NCBI GenBank assembly: GCA_019426215.1 | Contig: CM033408.1 | Location: 8,435,077-8,499,076, forward strand | Direction of reading: 5' to 3' | Origin: Buddleja alternifolia | Lineage: Eukaryota > Streptophyta > Magnoliopsida > Lamiales > Scrophulariaceae | Length of the DNA stretch: 64,000 nucleotides | Part shown: positions 23,995 to 35,242 of the stretch, one piece after another | Layout: the number at the start of each line of letters is the position of its first letter | Position numbering within the stretch: position 1 is the stretch's first letter | Made by a program: the position numbers and the translations under genes | Notes under the pieces: model-generated | Told to the model about the DNA's origin: nothing | Seen by the model: the letters and a program-made list of their open reading frames with translations, nothing else | The model's database searches: none

Positions 23995-24474
23995 ATGGAG
24001 GGATTTTGGTCACCTACTTGTAAGTGCAGGCGAGGCAGAATGATTATTCACCGTGCCAGACCGGATACAAAAAATCCAGGTCGCTACTTTTATCGATGTC
24101 CCGGCTGGAAAAGACATACAGATTGTTATCTTTGGTGCGATGAATACCATAACGAAAATCCTCATATACCACAGCCAAGTTTTATGGACAATAACGTCCG
24201 CCCAACGCAGACAGAGCAAGGTGCTTCGTCTAGTAAGGACAAGGGTTCCGCCACTGCTTGCCCGAGCTTTGATTCAGCCATTGACCGGTCAACGGAAAAT
24301 AATATATGTATGACTGTTAGATTTGGCAAGCCGCTGCAAACTGAATTGAGCCTAACTAGTAGGGGGTTCTCCCTAATGTGTTGTTTCGTAATCGTTGCCT
24401 TGATTCTGCTTGCAATTTTCATATTTGTGGCTGGTCTATCAGTTGGACTGATCATTCATCAGTCCAGTATTTGA
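23995..24474 (+). CDS. GRF-type zinc-finger protein with C-terminal membrane anchor
   Basis: A single-exon frame of 159 aa follows a CT-rich leader. Residues 9-48 form a GRF zinc finger: C9-x-C11, the family's NPGRYFYRC motif with C35, then C44 and the aromatic YLWC. GRF fingers bind single-stranded nucleic acid in the better-known members (topoisomerase 3, APE2, NEIL3). A low-complexity Ser/Thr linker follows. Residues 126-154 are a strong hydrophobic segment (LILLAIFIFVAG), making this a small tail-anchored protein. Small GRF-plus-membrane proteins of this plan are common in plants and lack a known role. It lies between the satellite array and the transposase, in convergent orientation with the latter. 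Confidence 0.8.
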   Translation: MEGFWSPTCKCRRGRMIIHRARPDTKNPGRYFYRCPGWKRHTDCYLWCDEYHNENPHIPQPSFMDNNVRPTQTEQGASSSKDKGSATACPSFDSAIDRSTENNICMTVRFGKPLQTELSLTSRGFSLMCCFVIVALILLAIFIFVAGLSVGLIIHQSSI

Positions 24475-24943
24475 GTGTAAAATCAGTAGTTTTCTTTCCT
24501 AGATTTTGTATATAGTTGTATGTCACCAGTATTTTATATGTATGTATATTGTTCAGATTATTCAGATTCGCCTGCCTAATTCTGCCACATGCTTCCCCGC
24601 ATAACCATAACTTGCAAAAAATCTCCAATTTAACAGTTCAACATCAAGACACATGCAAACGAGCATTTACAGCACAAAAATGAATAGCCAGAAATTAAGC
24701 ACACAAAAAAAAAGCAAAACTAATTTAAAGCAAGCTTGCTATTTTATTCAGTACAACCTTATATGATTGAAAAAACACAACATTATATGATTGAAAAAAT
24801 ACAACATTATAGTTCCCACCAGTTGGATTGGAGAAACAATCATTGATTAATCCATCCTAGTTTTATACCAACTATTAATCAAATTATTAAAAAATAAGGA
24901 AATAAAAAATCATACATCTCTATCTCTCCATAGCTCAGTTTAT

Positions 24944-27505
24944 TTAGAACTTTCTTGGATCTTTTTGTCTCTTTGACTTCTTCCGAACCTTCTGTCCACC
25001 TGCCTCCATTCTAACAGACTGAGGCACTCCAGGCCTTTTCGTGTAGTCCGGAGGTACCACCCGAATGGCCTTTACTTCATCAGGTATGATCCAAGTGGAT
25101 TGATTAGGAACGGGGTATATGGTTCGGGAATACGCCAATGCCCATAATTCCTTCAAGTAGTACTTCGAGCATAAAGAGACCAATTCTGCGTCATCACCAG
25201 AAAATGCAGCAAGCGCGTGCTCACAAGGGAGATGGTCAATGTCGAAAACTCGGCAACTACATTTTTTCTTCTGGAGGTCAACAAAGAAAATTTCTTCCTG
25301 ATCCAAAGCCCCCGTGCGATTGACCATATACTCACCAGCAAACTTATTAAGTTCTTTAGCTATATAGAACTGGCACTCGCGTTTCCTTGCATGCAATGTG
25401 CTTTCCGCTTCTGGAGTTAGGAATTGTGACGATCCACCCTCACAAGATTCGTTGCGGTGCTTATTGAACCACCGACATATCAAGTTCACAATCTCATCCA
25501 TCAAAAGAATCAGCGGAAATGATCGAGCACCAACCAAGGCAGCATTAATGGACTCAACTCCGTTGGAAGTCAAAATGTTGTATCGTGAACATTCAAAGTA
25601 GCACCTGGCCCAACGCTCCTTTATAAGGAGTAGATCTTGCATATACTCGTGAAACTTGATGCATGTACGAGGTTGCCTTCTTGTTAGGTCATCAAAACAT
25701 TTTCCGAACTCTTGAACAGTGTATGCTTCAGCACAAGCCGTGAACTTCCCCAACACGCTTTCGCGATGTTCATTTTTCTGTTTACCCCTGCCGGTATTAA
25801 CGCGAGTCCTAATATTTTGAGAAATATGATAAGCACAGAATTCATGTGAAGCCTTGGGATACACTATCGGAACTGTATTTATGATGCTTCCGTTTCTATC
25901 TGAAATGATGACCAAATCTTCAGAATCGGGTATCACCTCGCTAAGCTTGTCCAAGAACCAAGACCATGATGCATCGCATTCACTTTACACCAAAAGCAAG
26001 AGGATATTGATGTTTGTTGCCGTCTTGTGCAGTACAAACTAATAATACACCTTTATACTTGGTCTTTAAATGTGTGCCGTCAATAACGATTACCTTCCTC
26101 ATGGCCTTAAATCCTTCGATGCATGCTCCCAATGCAAAGAATAAAGACACAAACTTGCCATCCACATCTGTACATATGTCAGTAACTGTACCGGGATTCA
26201 CCACCTTCAGCATATACAAATAACTCGGAAGAAAAGCATAACTTTCCTCCGGGTCACCCCTGATAGTACTTCTCGCTAGATGTTTACCCCACAGGGCTTT
26301 GGAGTAAGAAATATGAAGGCCCTGATTTACCATTTTTGAACTATTGTCTTTGGCGACGGTGTATCATACTGACATGGGAAAGTCTTTAACAACATGTTAC
26401 AAACCTGCGATGCGCTACTTTTTTCTGCTTTAAACCCCACTGAAGGTGAGCATGTATGGATCTTACTATGAATGCGCAAGGAGAAAACATCTAACCCTCC
26501 GGTCTTTCCAGCACGCAATCTCCACTTGCATTCCGGATCCCTACACTTAAAAGAGAATATCTTTGTGTTTGACTTAGATCTTTTAAAATTGAAAGTTGCT
26601 TTCAACGAAGCATTCAAAACCACGTCGAACACCTCATCTTTGCTTCTGAATTCATGTCCAATAGGCAGATCTATACCATCCTCAAAACTATAGGTCTCAA
26701 CAACCTCACCAGGAATAGGTTCACTAACCGTAGCTCGAAGAATTGGAATTGAGTCTTCCCTTGAGAAACAGAGAGGTGTACTGGAAGCATGTATTGGACT
26801 TGAGTCATCCCTTGAGAAATAGAAAGGTGAACTGGAAGCATGTATTGGACTTGAGGGAGCGGCAGGAGTAGATTGGAGATTTTCAACATTTGGAGTCGAA
26901 ACGGGAGTTGATTCTAAATTTTCATTGCTTGGAGGATTTTGTTTGATAGGAGTTGGGGAAGAGGCCATAGATATGGGCGGAGACATCGGCTTATCTAAAA
27001 CAAAAGCCGGCCTACCTGGGGCAGATGTATAGTCGTCAACCACATTCACATCCACATCCACATAAGAACCTGAGTCCTCACTATCAGAATCCACTCCATC
27101 TATATCAACACCATTACCATCATCAAACCAATTGTGTTCAACAGGAACCCTCTTCTTAACAAGCTCAACATGGAGAATGCTTCTACACTTGGATACACGA
27201 CATTGGTCCATAAGATAACATTTTACATCAAAATCGGTCAAAATATATTTAGGGTTTAAACCTTTACAGGACAAAGGCGTATAACTCAATTTGATTTCAA
27301 AGTCATTCCGGTTAAAAGGAGCCTTTTCAAATATGAAATCCTGAAGCTTTGAAAATGTAATCGCGTTAAGATCATCTCCCTCTTCTCCGATTATTGCATT
27401 GTGCATTTCATAATTATTCCTTGAAATCCATTCATATGCTCCTAATTCTCCGTCTTTCTTCTGCCACTCTCCATCGTATCGGTAGTACAACAAATAGTCT
27501 GACAT
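24944..27505 (-). pseudogene. MURA (MuDR-type) transposase, two frameshifts
   Basis: The minus-strand start at 27505 (MSDYLLYYRYDG) follows an acceptor-like CATTTTAG, implying a leader intron. The N-terminal part holds a PB1/ubiquitin-like start, then the MuDR DNA-binding domain (FRSKDEVFDVV ... CRDPECKWRLRA ... HTCSPS). The reading frame breaks in a poly-A (T5 on plus, 26333-26337), where one base appears missing. It resumes with SYSKALWGKHLA and the DDE core (VIVIDGTHLKTKYKG). It breaks again near 25981-25990, then continues with the second acidic motif (IISDRNGSI), a helical domain and a SWIM zinc finger (CSCRVFDIDHLPCEH), ending in a basic tail. Both breaks lack splice signals. Mobility would need another copy's transposase, unless the breaks are sequence errors. 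Confidence 0.85.
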
Positions 27506-28409
27506 TTTCCTAAAATGAACAACAACAAAAAAATTACTGCTATTGAAACTATTTATGATCGAACTATGCACCACCAGTATACAGAATGATATTCCTTTTA
27601 ACGAGTAAACACATTATTCTTCAACCTGCCTACATGGGATTGCCTACTGCACAACAACAAACAACACAAATAATTTTCAAAACTATTTATGATTCAATTA
27701 TACACCACTACCATTATACAGAGAGGGCTATTCCTATTATTTAACGAGGATTCTTCAACCTCTCTACATTGCCCACATGACAATTACATTGCCTACCGCA
27801 CAACAGCAGAATTATTCTTCGAAATCAACCACAAAATACAATCCTACACACATTCACAATCATGAACAAGAAGAAGGCGAAATTGGTTCAAAAAACTCAT
27901 GAAAAACGAAATTGAAATAATTACCAAGAATTCGGGTGGATTAAACTCCAAATGCACCTCGAACAACTACAAACAATCGTCTTCCGAAGTCGATGAAAAC
28001 AATGTTGCAAGTTTTCTTTGGTTAATATCAATCAGGGAACAATTGTACATGATTTCGAATCAATTGGGAAAAAAGATTTGGGCCAAGCAAGAACCCTAAA
28101 TTTGGACTGAATTGGGGGAAATATGCTTCAGCAGAAACTCAGCACTTCAGCCCTCAGCAGCGCGGCGGGAATGGGAGGGAAATAGATGATTTTTCTTTTA
28201 TTTTTATTAATTTAATTGAATGTAAGGATATTTTAGACATTTCATAAATCACTAATTTATCTTTTCTTTTGATACAATTTTGTTAGTAAGGGCAATTTAG
28301 AACATTCACTTGAATGAATATTCTTTTAATTTAAAACAAATGAGTTAGTAAGGGTATTTTAGAACTTTCAATTGAGTGGGTCCCACAGGGGTCTAAAATT
28401 GAGGTGGTT
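27506..28409 (-). other. Leader and sub-terminal region of the MULE transposase gene
   Basis: This is an AT-rich region between the transposase start and the right TIR. A GC-richer segment with CAGCAG repeats (about 28130-28175) near the TIR is the likely transcription start area. No independent gene is recognised. Confidence 0.4.
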
Positions 28410-28471
28410 TTTTAAAAAGGTCTAATTTTGTAGTGTGATATGCAATTGGGGTCTATTTTTGTTAACTTCCC
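28410..28471. repeat. Right terminal inverted repeat of the large MULE
   Basis: It is the inverse of 15591-15650, with mismatches. TGCAATTGGGGTCTA is the most conserved core. It is followed by the target duplication GCCCAAGGG. Confidence 0.85.
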
Positions 28472-28647
28472 GCCCAAGGGTGAGACACAGGAATTTCATA
28501 CTCTTGAGTTATTTTTATTAAATTATTAATATAATTAATGTCTCATAATATTAAAAATAAATATATGAAAAATAGAGCTCGCGAGCTTCAAGGAGAGCAA
28601 ATTTGGCTCGGGCTCGACCTCGCATTTATGTTTCTGAAATAATGTAA

Positions 28648-29852
28648 GGGCAAAATTCATTTTGATTGCCCCGAAGCCCCATCAAATGCCCCCTTTGACA
28701 TAAAACCTTCAAACACCATCTCTACTATATTAAAATACATCAAACAAATCATACAATATTGATAGACAAAAATGTCCTTGATTTATGTAAAATTATAAAT
28801 TATTTTCCACTCATCTATAATAATCTAAAGTACTTGGCCCCCCTTATGATTATATTTCAATATAATTTGACTCCAAAATTGATTTAATGCTATATTCATT
28901 AAATAAATTATTCTTTAGTATATATGAAATAAATATTAAAATATGATTAAAGTATTATGAAATGTAAAAATTCTCATATAAATTTTTATGGTCACTATTA
29001 ATACATTATTTTCTTTATATATAATACTTTATTTTTATGTAAATAACTATTGATAATCTATGTTATTCATTGTTAGCTTTTTTATAAAACTAATCATTTA
29101 TTTTTGAAATCTTATATCTTATTAAGATAAAGTGATAAACTTATTCATATCATCTTTCATTATATAGAATGTACACACTTATTTATGAGTAGACTTTTTT
29201 TTTATACGTTAATTAGTGATAAATGTTTTTCTTTTCTTTTTTACTCTTTCTTTAATTGGTATAATTAATGCTACTATGTGAATATGACTTGCATACATAG
29301 TTAATTATATATTAAATAAAATATTACATTATTTAGTTATTTAATTTTACTGATATGCAATCAAAATTAGAAAGCACAAAATAAAAAAAATATTTTCTAA
29401 TATCTATTAACGCAACTACATTATCGAAATAAAAAAAGAAGAGTAAATTTATTAAATTCTTTCTAAAGGAAAAATATATAATAATTTAGTTATATAAATT
29501 TACATGAAACAGTTTAAAACTTATTCTTTATTCTCTCTATATTATAGCAAATATTTTTATTTATTTAATTTATAATTAATTCAAAGATTATGTATTTAAT
29601 AAATTTATCCTTAAATAAAACTTTAGGATCAAATCAATTAAATTTTAATCATAGACGGGGCCAAGTACTAGATAGATTGTATTAGATGGGTTCTAAGTGA
29701 TTTTAAAATTTTAAATCAAGAGCATCTTTGTCCATCAATGTGTCCATGTGGTGTTTGCTGTATTTTAATATAGTAGAGGGGATGTTTGAAGGTTTTAGGT
29801 GTATATGGGGATATTTGATAGGGTGTCTACAATAGAGTGAGGAAATTTGCGC
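28648..29852. mobile_element. 1.2-kb long-TIR element (MULE-type, non-coding)
   Basis: Both sides carry the perfect 9-bp duplication ATAATGTAA (28639-28647, 29853-29861). The ends are inverted repeats of about 180 bp: GGGCAAAATTC against GCGCAAATTTC at the tips, then shared TAAAACCTTCAAACA, TCTACTATATTAAAATACA and AAGTACTTGGCCCC. The centre is AT-rich with no open frame. Confidence 0.85.
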
Positions 29853-29861
29853 ATAATGTAA

Positions 29862-31927
29862 ATTATGTAATTAACGAAATACATTAAGAGAGTGAATGGT
29901 TGAGCTTATAAACTGTTTAAAGCATCTCATAAACTGTTTGAGAGCTTATAAGTTATTACCCCAATAGAAAAGTTAAAGCCTGTCATGATCTGGTTGAGGA
30001 GATAAGAACAAAAGACTACTGACTGGTCACTGACCGAAAATTCAGGAGCTAGTATTTTTGCACTTCTCGCGCCATGACATAAAGCTCCATGTCGCTGCAT
30101 GACTTGTTCATTTTTCTACATGGGAGGGCCTGCCTATGCACGCCCCATGACATCCAACGCCATTGTCGCTATGTGACGTTTGGAGTCCCTGATTTTGTTT
30201 TGATTCTTTCTGATCTTCTTTCATTTATTTGCGATTTTCTTCATTTTCTTTGCGATTTTCTTTCTTTTCTTTGTGATTTGCTCCTCATATTTGTTGATAT
30301 ATGCAAATGAAGACCTATAAAACACAAATTCATTCAATTGCATCACCCAAACTCAAAAACACTCAAACATAACAAAAACGCAACAAACAACTAAGACTAC
30401 TACAAAAGACGACTCAACAACGAAAAAACGAAAAACAGAGAAAAGACTCGAAACAACTAATAAGAAACGACGAAAAAACATGCAAACTACTGAACAAAAG
30501 CTAGATAATTCTATAAAATACAGAATTACCATTTTCTTAATCTGGTAATATTTTTTCGCATCTTCATCTCTAGATGTCTTTTCATTTTTCTCACTAAATT
30601 TTTAATTACTGAAGAATTAATATATGTTATCTAAAAGCCTAAATATGATGTTATGTTTAACATAATTTCAGTGAATCATCTAAAATACTAAGACATCCCA
30701 AACTATAAGACAATAAATTAGTTATCTAATTTTAATTATTTTTATTTTATTTTTTGGATATTTTTTATATAGTAACTTGTTTTTTATAAATAAAACTATG
30801 TTTTTATTAATTAAGTATGCACACCGGGGTTTGCGTTACTGGTAGACTATTGCATGAGATTTCGTTCAAGCGGTATCGGCCAACTTTATAGTTTACAGAA
30901 TAATAGTATTTGGGAGTGGGCTGAAATTTATTGTTGATCCAACTCTTAGCTTGTAAATCTAACATTTTTTCTTATAAAAACCCAAATCAAATACTCCGAA
31001 ACTGATAATTCTCACCCAATCTTAACAATAAGCTAAACTGGACGTACAGTTGGTGGTCTAATAGTTAAGCCTCTAACTTTCGGTTAAAATGTTATAAGTC
31101 TGAATCTCGTCAAGAATTTAGAACTCAATATATTATGGGATTGCATTATGAGTTGGTGTTGATCGACTTATAATTTTTAATCCAATAGTGATTATCAATT
31201 CTTCTTAAGTATGTTGTTGTATTGCGATGATTAGGTTGAGTTATATGTCAGCGAGCTCTTATGAAATAAATATTTTCATAGCGATTAAGTTAAATTGGGG
31301 AGTCGATAAATTTCATCTGATCTAACGCTCTACTAACTAAAAAACAAACAATTTGAACCCCATACCCAACTAAAGGAGCTCCACTGATATCCAAAGGCCA
31401 ACAAATGTGGATCAAGCTCAATCTCAGCCCAATGTAATAACATTTCCGACATGCAGTGCATAACGCGTGAACAAAATGATGCTGAGTAGATCGGATTTTC
31501 AGTTTGATACGGTGTTAGGTCCTCTAACCCATTTATTAAACGTATGTCACATGTCTAAATACTTTTATAAAATATTTAAATGGCGTGTGCATATCAAATA
31601 AAATAAGAGACGAAATACACTTTTGAAATAAAGAATCATGTGTATAACGTGGGTTCGCGAGACTCGAGCTCAAGTTGTTTACATAGCCTACGAGGTCGAG
31701 CTGTCGAAATACGACCCGATGAGCTCGAGTAATCACACTTAGCTTGAACTTGACTCGTTTATATTCCTAGTGTGGCGTCACTGGATTGAGGGGCAAAAAA
31801 TTAATTTTCAATTTGATTTTAATATCTTTTCAAGTCCTAATATTGTGTTTAAGTTACGCTTTTTTTAAATAAAAATAAAATTTGTGGAGCTGAAATATGA
31901 GTTTAATTCAAAGCTTGATGTTCTTTT

Positions 31928-31968
<41 letters not shown>

Positions 31969-33054
31969 CATTTGTTGATTTGTTGAGTTTGAGTCAATAT
32001 CACTCTGTAAATAACTTGATATGTCAAATGACTTGTCCCCCACATTGGAAGTCAAGATGATCCGAGTATCCGACCATCTAAGTCACATTTATGTGTGGAA
32101 ATTTGTAAGAGTTGATTAGTTGATTATGGAAATGTTTGCAAACTTTTAAATTAAATGATTCTTGGATTATGGATTAAATTAATCTATTTGAGAATGTTTG
32201 CAAATTCATATTGTAATTTTGATTCTTTTAATTTAAGTGATATTAATTCATAATCTACAAGTTTGTAAAGGGGTGCTTAAAAGTGATTATGGTATTTTTG
32301 TAATTAAAATAATTTTATTTTAGATATATTAATCACTTTTTTTTACAAACAATCATCTGCAACTTTTTTCACTTTTCACTTATGTTTGCAAACACTACCA
32401 ACTTCTGATTTTTTTATCAATTCTAATTATTTTTAATTATAATCACTTTTATATAATCAGTTGAGTTTGGAAATGCTCCCTATATGTTATTATTAATTAT
32501 TAATATATTAGCTATTGTAATTAGTTCAGTAGTAATCTATGATGTATGGAATCGATTACAGCGAAAGAGAGGGAAAAAAAACAAAACAGACCAATGTACA
32601 AAAAAAATTATAAATTTACCAATGAAGGTTGACCTTTAGTGGGAAAAGTTTTTATCACTCACACAAGAATACATTTTTCTTTAATGAAATGGCTATATCG
32701 TTGTATCAAATATCTAATTAATTATCACCAATTTTTTATTACAAACTATCACTAATGAATTTGTATATATCAAAAAAATATTTAACTAACTATCACTAAT
32801 TTTTTATTACAAATTATCAATAACGAATCAGTATATAAGTAGATAAACATTTACATATTTGGTGGAGTCGAACTCATGAGTCATGACCTTTAAATTATGG
32901 AGTTTTAATCTTACCACTATGTCAATATATTATTAACAATATTGTCTTTGATTGAGTTAAACATATAGACTATATTGTGGCCCAAGCCCAACAAACTTAT
33001 ACTCAATTGGGGTTTTTTGTATCATATGGTGAACTATAAATATGAGTTTTTTAA
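29862..33054. other. Intergenic AT-rich DNA
   Basis: No gene is recognised. A (TA)n run of about 35 bp lies at 31931-31965. An A-rich tract at about 30330-30520 and ordinary dispersed-repeat-looking sequence fill the rest. A stop-free stretch near 30089-30310 has no family features. Confidence 0.45.
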
Positions 33055-33070
33055 GATTCAAAGGGGGAAC

Positions 33071-34424
33071 TAGGGGTGTGCATATATTCGTACATCCTGT
33101 CTCAAATCGAGCTGATCGCCCGAAAATCACCGATTAAAATTTTTTAATTAATGATGATGGGTTAAAAATATTGCCACCCGTCATTTTTAGGTTGGTGGTG
33201 GATTTAATAATTGCAACCCTCCTAACTCATAACCTGACCGCTAATTGTATATGTTGCAAGTATATGTACATATAGTTAAATATTAGAACTAAACTTTGAC
33301 ATTAATATATACATATATACTGTATAATAAAAATATTATTATTCATTTTCATGTCGGCTCGTATGAACACTTATTTTTACTTGATTTGAACAAAAGCTTT
33401 ATTTCATAACCAATAATATATATATATAATTGATATGGCCATTAATATCAAACTTGCTATTTGGGCTTATATGCGAATTGGGCCCCGAGAAACATCAATT
33501 ACTTGGGCCAATGAGACAATTGAACATCTAAGGAAAGATCAAGGTCAAAGCTCTTCAAGAGGAATTCAAGGCATATGCTACGTGGAAGCTCCTACGTCAA
33601 GCTAATAGAAGAATTAAATGGATAGCTGGAAGATGGAAGGAAGGCTCAAGAAGAACAACTGACGAGAGGATAAGATTGGACCAAATCAAAGTCTAACCAC
33701 TATCTCCTAAAATAGGGGATATGATCTCCATATCCCCCACCACATTAAAAACGCCCAACATTACCAAAATAGAGGGAGAAATCGGCCATTAGGCCATATT
33801 TAAAAAGATTTTACTCATTTCATGTATTATTTACATTCGCTTAACAATTTCACTATATTACTTGTATTTTCTCTCAAGAAAGTTAATAGAAATTCATCAT
33901 TTCTACTCATCATGTAAATTCAAGTCTTTATTACGTATTTTAGCATATTATTTCGTAGTAGTTTTAGAGTATAAATCGCATTTTGATTTATACATTTTCT
34001 TGGTGTAAATTTCGAACCGAACCAATAATATTTATGATAAATTTATAAAGCAATTTAATTTTATTAATATTTTAGAGTTTTCACTCATTGCAAGTCATGA
34101 TAATATGATTTTCATTTAATAACATTATTTATTTTTATATTCACCAGTTCGATTGTTTTCTAGTTAATCTATATCACAAGTATGTTCTTTAGTTTCTTAC
34201 TTGCTAGTTGTAACTGAAAGTAACTAATAAGAACTATAATTATAGTTTGATAATCCGTTAACCCGTCCATCCGCTCGCTAAATACATTAAACCCGACCAA
34301 CTCGAACTACTCGATTTGAAAAGTGGTTTCAGTTTAATATTTTGTCAACCCGCATATATTGGGTTGGGTTGAACTTCTTTTTTTTAAAAAAAAAATTGTC
34401 CGAAACCGACCGTATATACCCCTA
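33071..34424. mobile_element. Possible non-autonomous hAT element, 1.35 kb
   Basis: The tips TAGGGGTGTGCATAT and, in reverse, TAGGGGTATATACGG are typical of plant hAT MITEs. GATTCAA occurs directly after the right tip (34425-34431) and near the left tip (33055-33061), but there it is separated from TAGGGG by 9 bp, so the duplication is uncertain. The interior (about 33430-34020) differs in composition and may contain another insertion. Confidence 0.4.
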
Positions 34425-34848
34425 GATTCAAGTACTAATATATTCATTTTATAAAATTTTCATGGAATGATTTTTGATTGGAGCGGCCAATGGCAGGGAA
34501 ATCCTCGACGAACTTTTTAACTCTCTTTTCTTTTGTAGGTCTATAGATTTTATTGATAAAATTATACAGGAAATTTTAATAATCTATGGTGCAAAATTCA
34601 TTTGTGTCAAGCACACACATTCGAGAAGAAAGAATGGATTTCAAAATTGCACATGGGATGATGGAAGCAAGGCTCTCCATGAGTAAATCACGCCATGGAC
34701 TCCGGACCAATAAGAGTGATCTTCCGGGGCCCACCCTCCAACTACATTTGAATTGGAATTTGCTAAGACCTCAATTATTCATTCTAAAAGAATTACAAAA
34801 ATAAAATAAAAAAACTACTAAATTTGAATAACGTCCAACGAAAAGGGA
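34425..34848. other. Short unannotated stretch
   Basis: No family features were found in either strand. One frame (34474-34686) stays open but matches nothing I recognise. Confidence 0.35.
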
Positions 34849-34857
34849 TAATATCAA

Positions 34858-35233
34858 GGGATAATTGCATAAAACTCCCTATATTATTTCAACAATGCTA
34901 AAAGCCCTCCTATGTTAACGAAGTAGGCTAATCACCCCCCTGTGTTTCTAAAAAATGTGCAAAAAAGCCAAATTTTGTTAAAATAATAGAAGAAAATATG
35001 TGTTTTTTTGGGTGAATTAACACTATTTACCTTTTATAAAGTATGAAAATATATAAATGACAAATGAACATGTCAATAAAGGTGAAAAACATGAAAAATG
35101 CGCTCATTTTTTAATAAAATTTGATTTTTTTGCACACTTTTTAAGAACGCAAGGGGTGATTAGCCTATTTTGTTAATATAGGATTTTTTTTAAATATTTT
35201 TGAAATAACATAAGGGGTTTATGCATTTACCCC
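34858..35233. mobile_element. Fold-back MULE-type MITE, 376 bp
   Basis: The perfect 9-bp duplication TAATATCAA (34849-34857, 35234-35242) flanks an element that is nearly a complete inverted repeat. The left side has GGGATAATTGCATAAA, TTATTTCAA, AGGCTAATCACCCC and GTGCAAAAAA in order, and the right side repeats them in reverse. The stems are roughly 130-150 bp long. Confidence 0.9.
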
Positions 35234-35242
35234 TAATATCAA

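Larger units (their letters stand above)
15591..28471. mobile_element. 12.9-kb Mutator-like element (MULE) carrying protease, F-box and GRF genes
   Basis: The left end (15591) GGCAACTTAGC followed by AATTTTAGACCCCAATTGC pairs with the right end, read in reverse as GGGAAGTTAACA then AAAATAGACCCCAATTGC. The same 8-9 bp word, GCCCAAGG(G), flanks both sides (15583-15590/1 and 28472-28479/80), as expected for Mutator insertion. Inverted similarity continues, degenerate, for at least 60 bp. The contents in order are: DUF1985-Ulp1 protease (+), F-box protein (+), palindromic satellite array, GRF-zinc-finger membrane protein (+), and MURA transposase (-, frameshifted). Capture of Ulp1-like genes by MULEs is known (Kaonashi elements of Arabidopsis and related elements in other dicots); the F-box cargo and the array are the unusual parts. 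Confidence 0.9.

Noticed and set aside
25980..26337. Introns as the cause of the transposase frame breaks
   Set aside because: Conserved transposase sequence runs right up to both breaks, leaving no room for a GT-AG intron, so indels are the better explanation.
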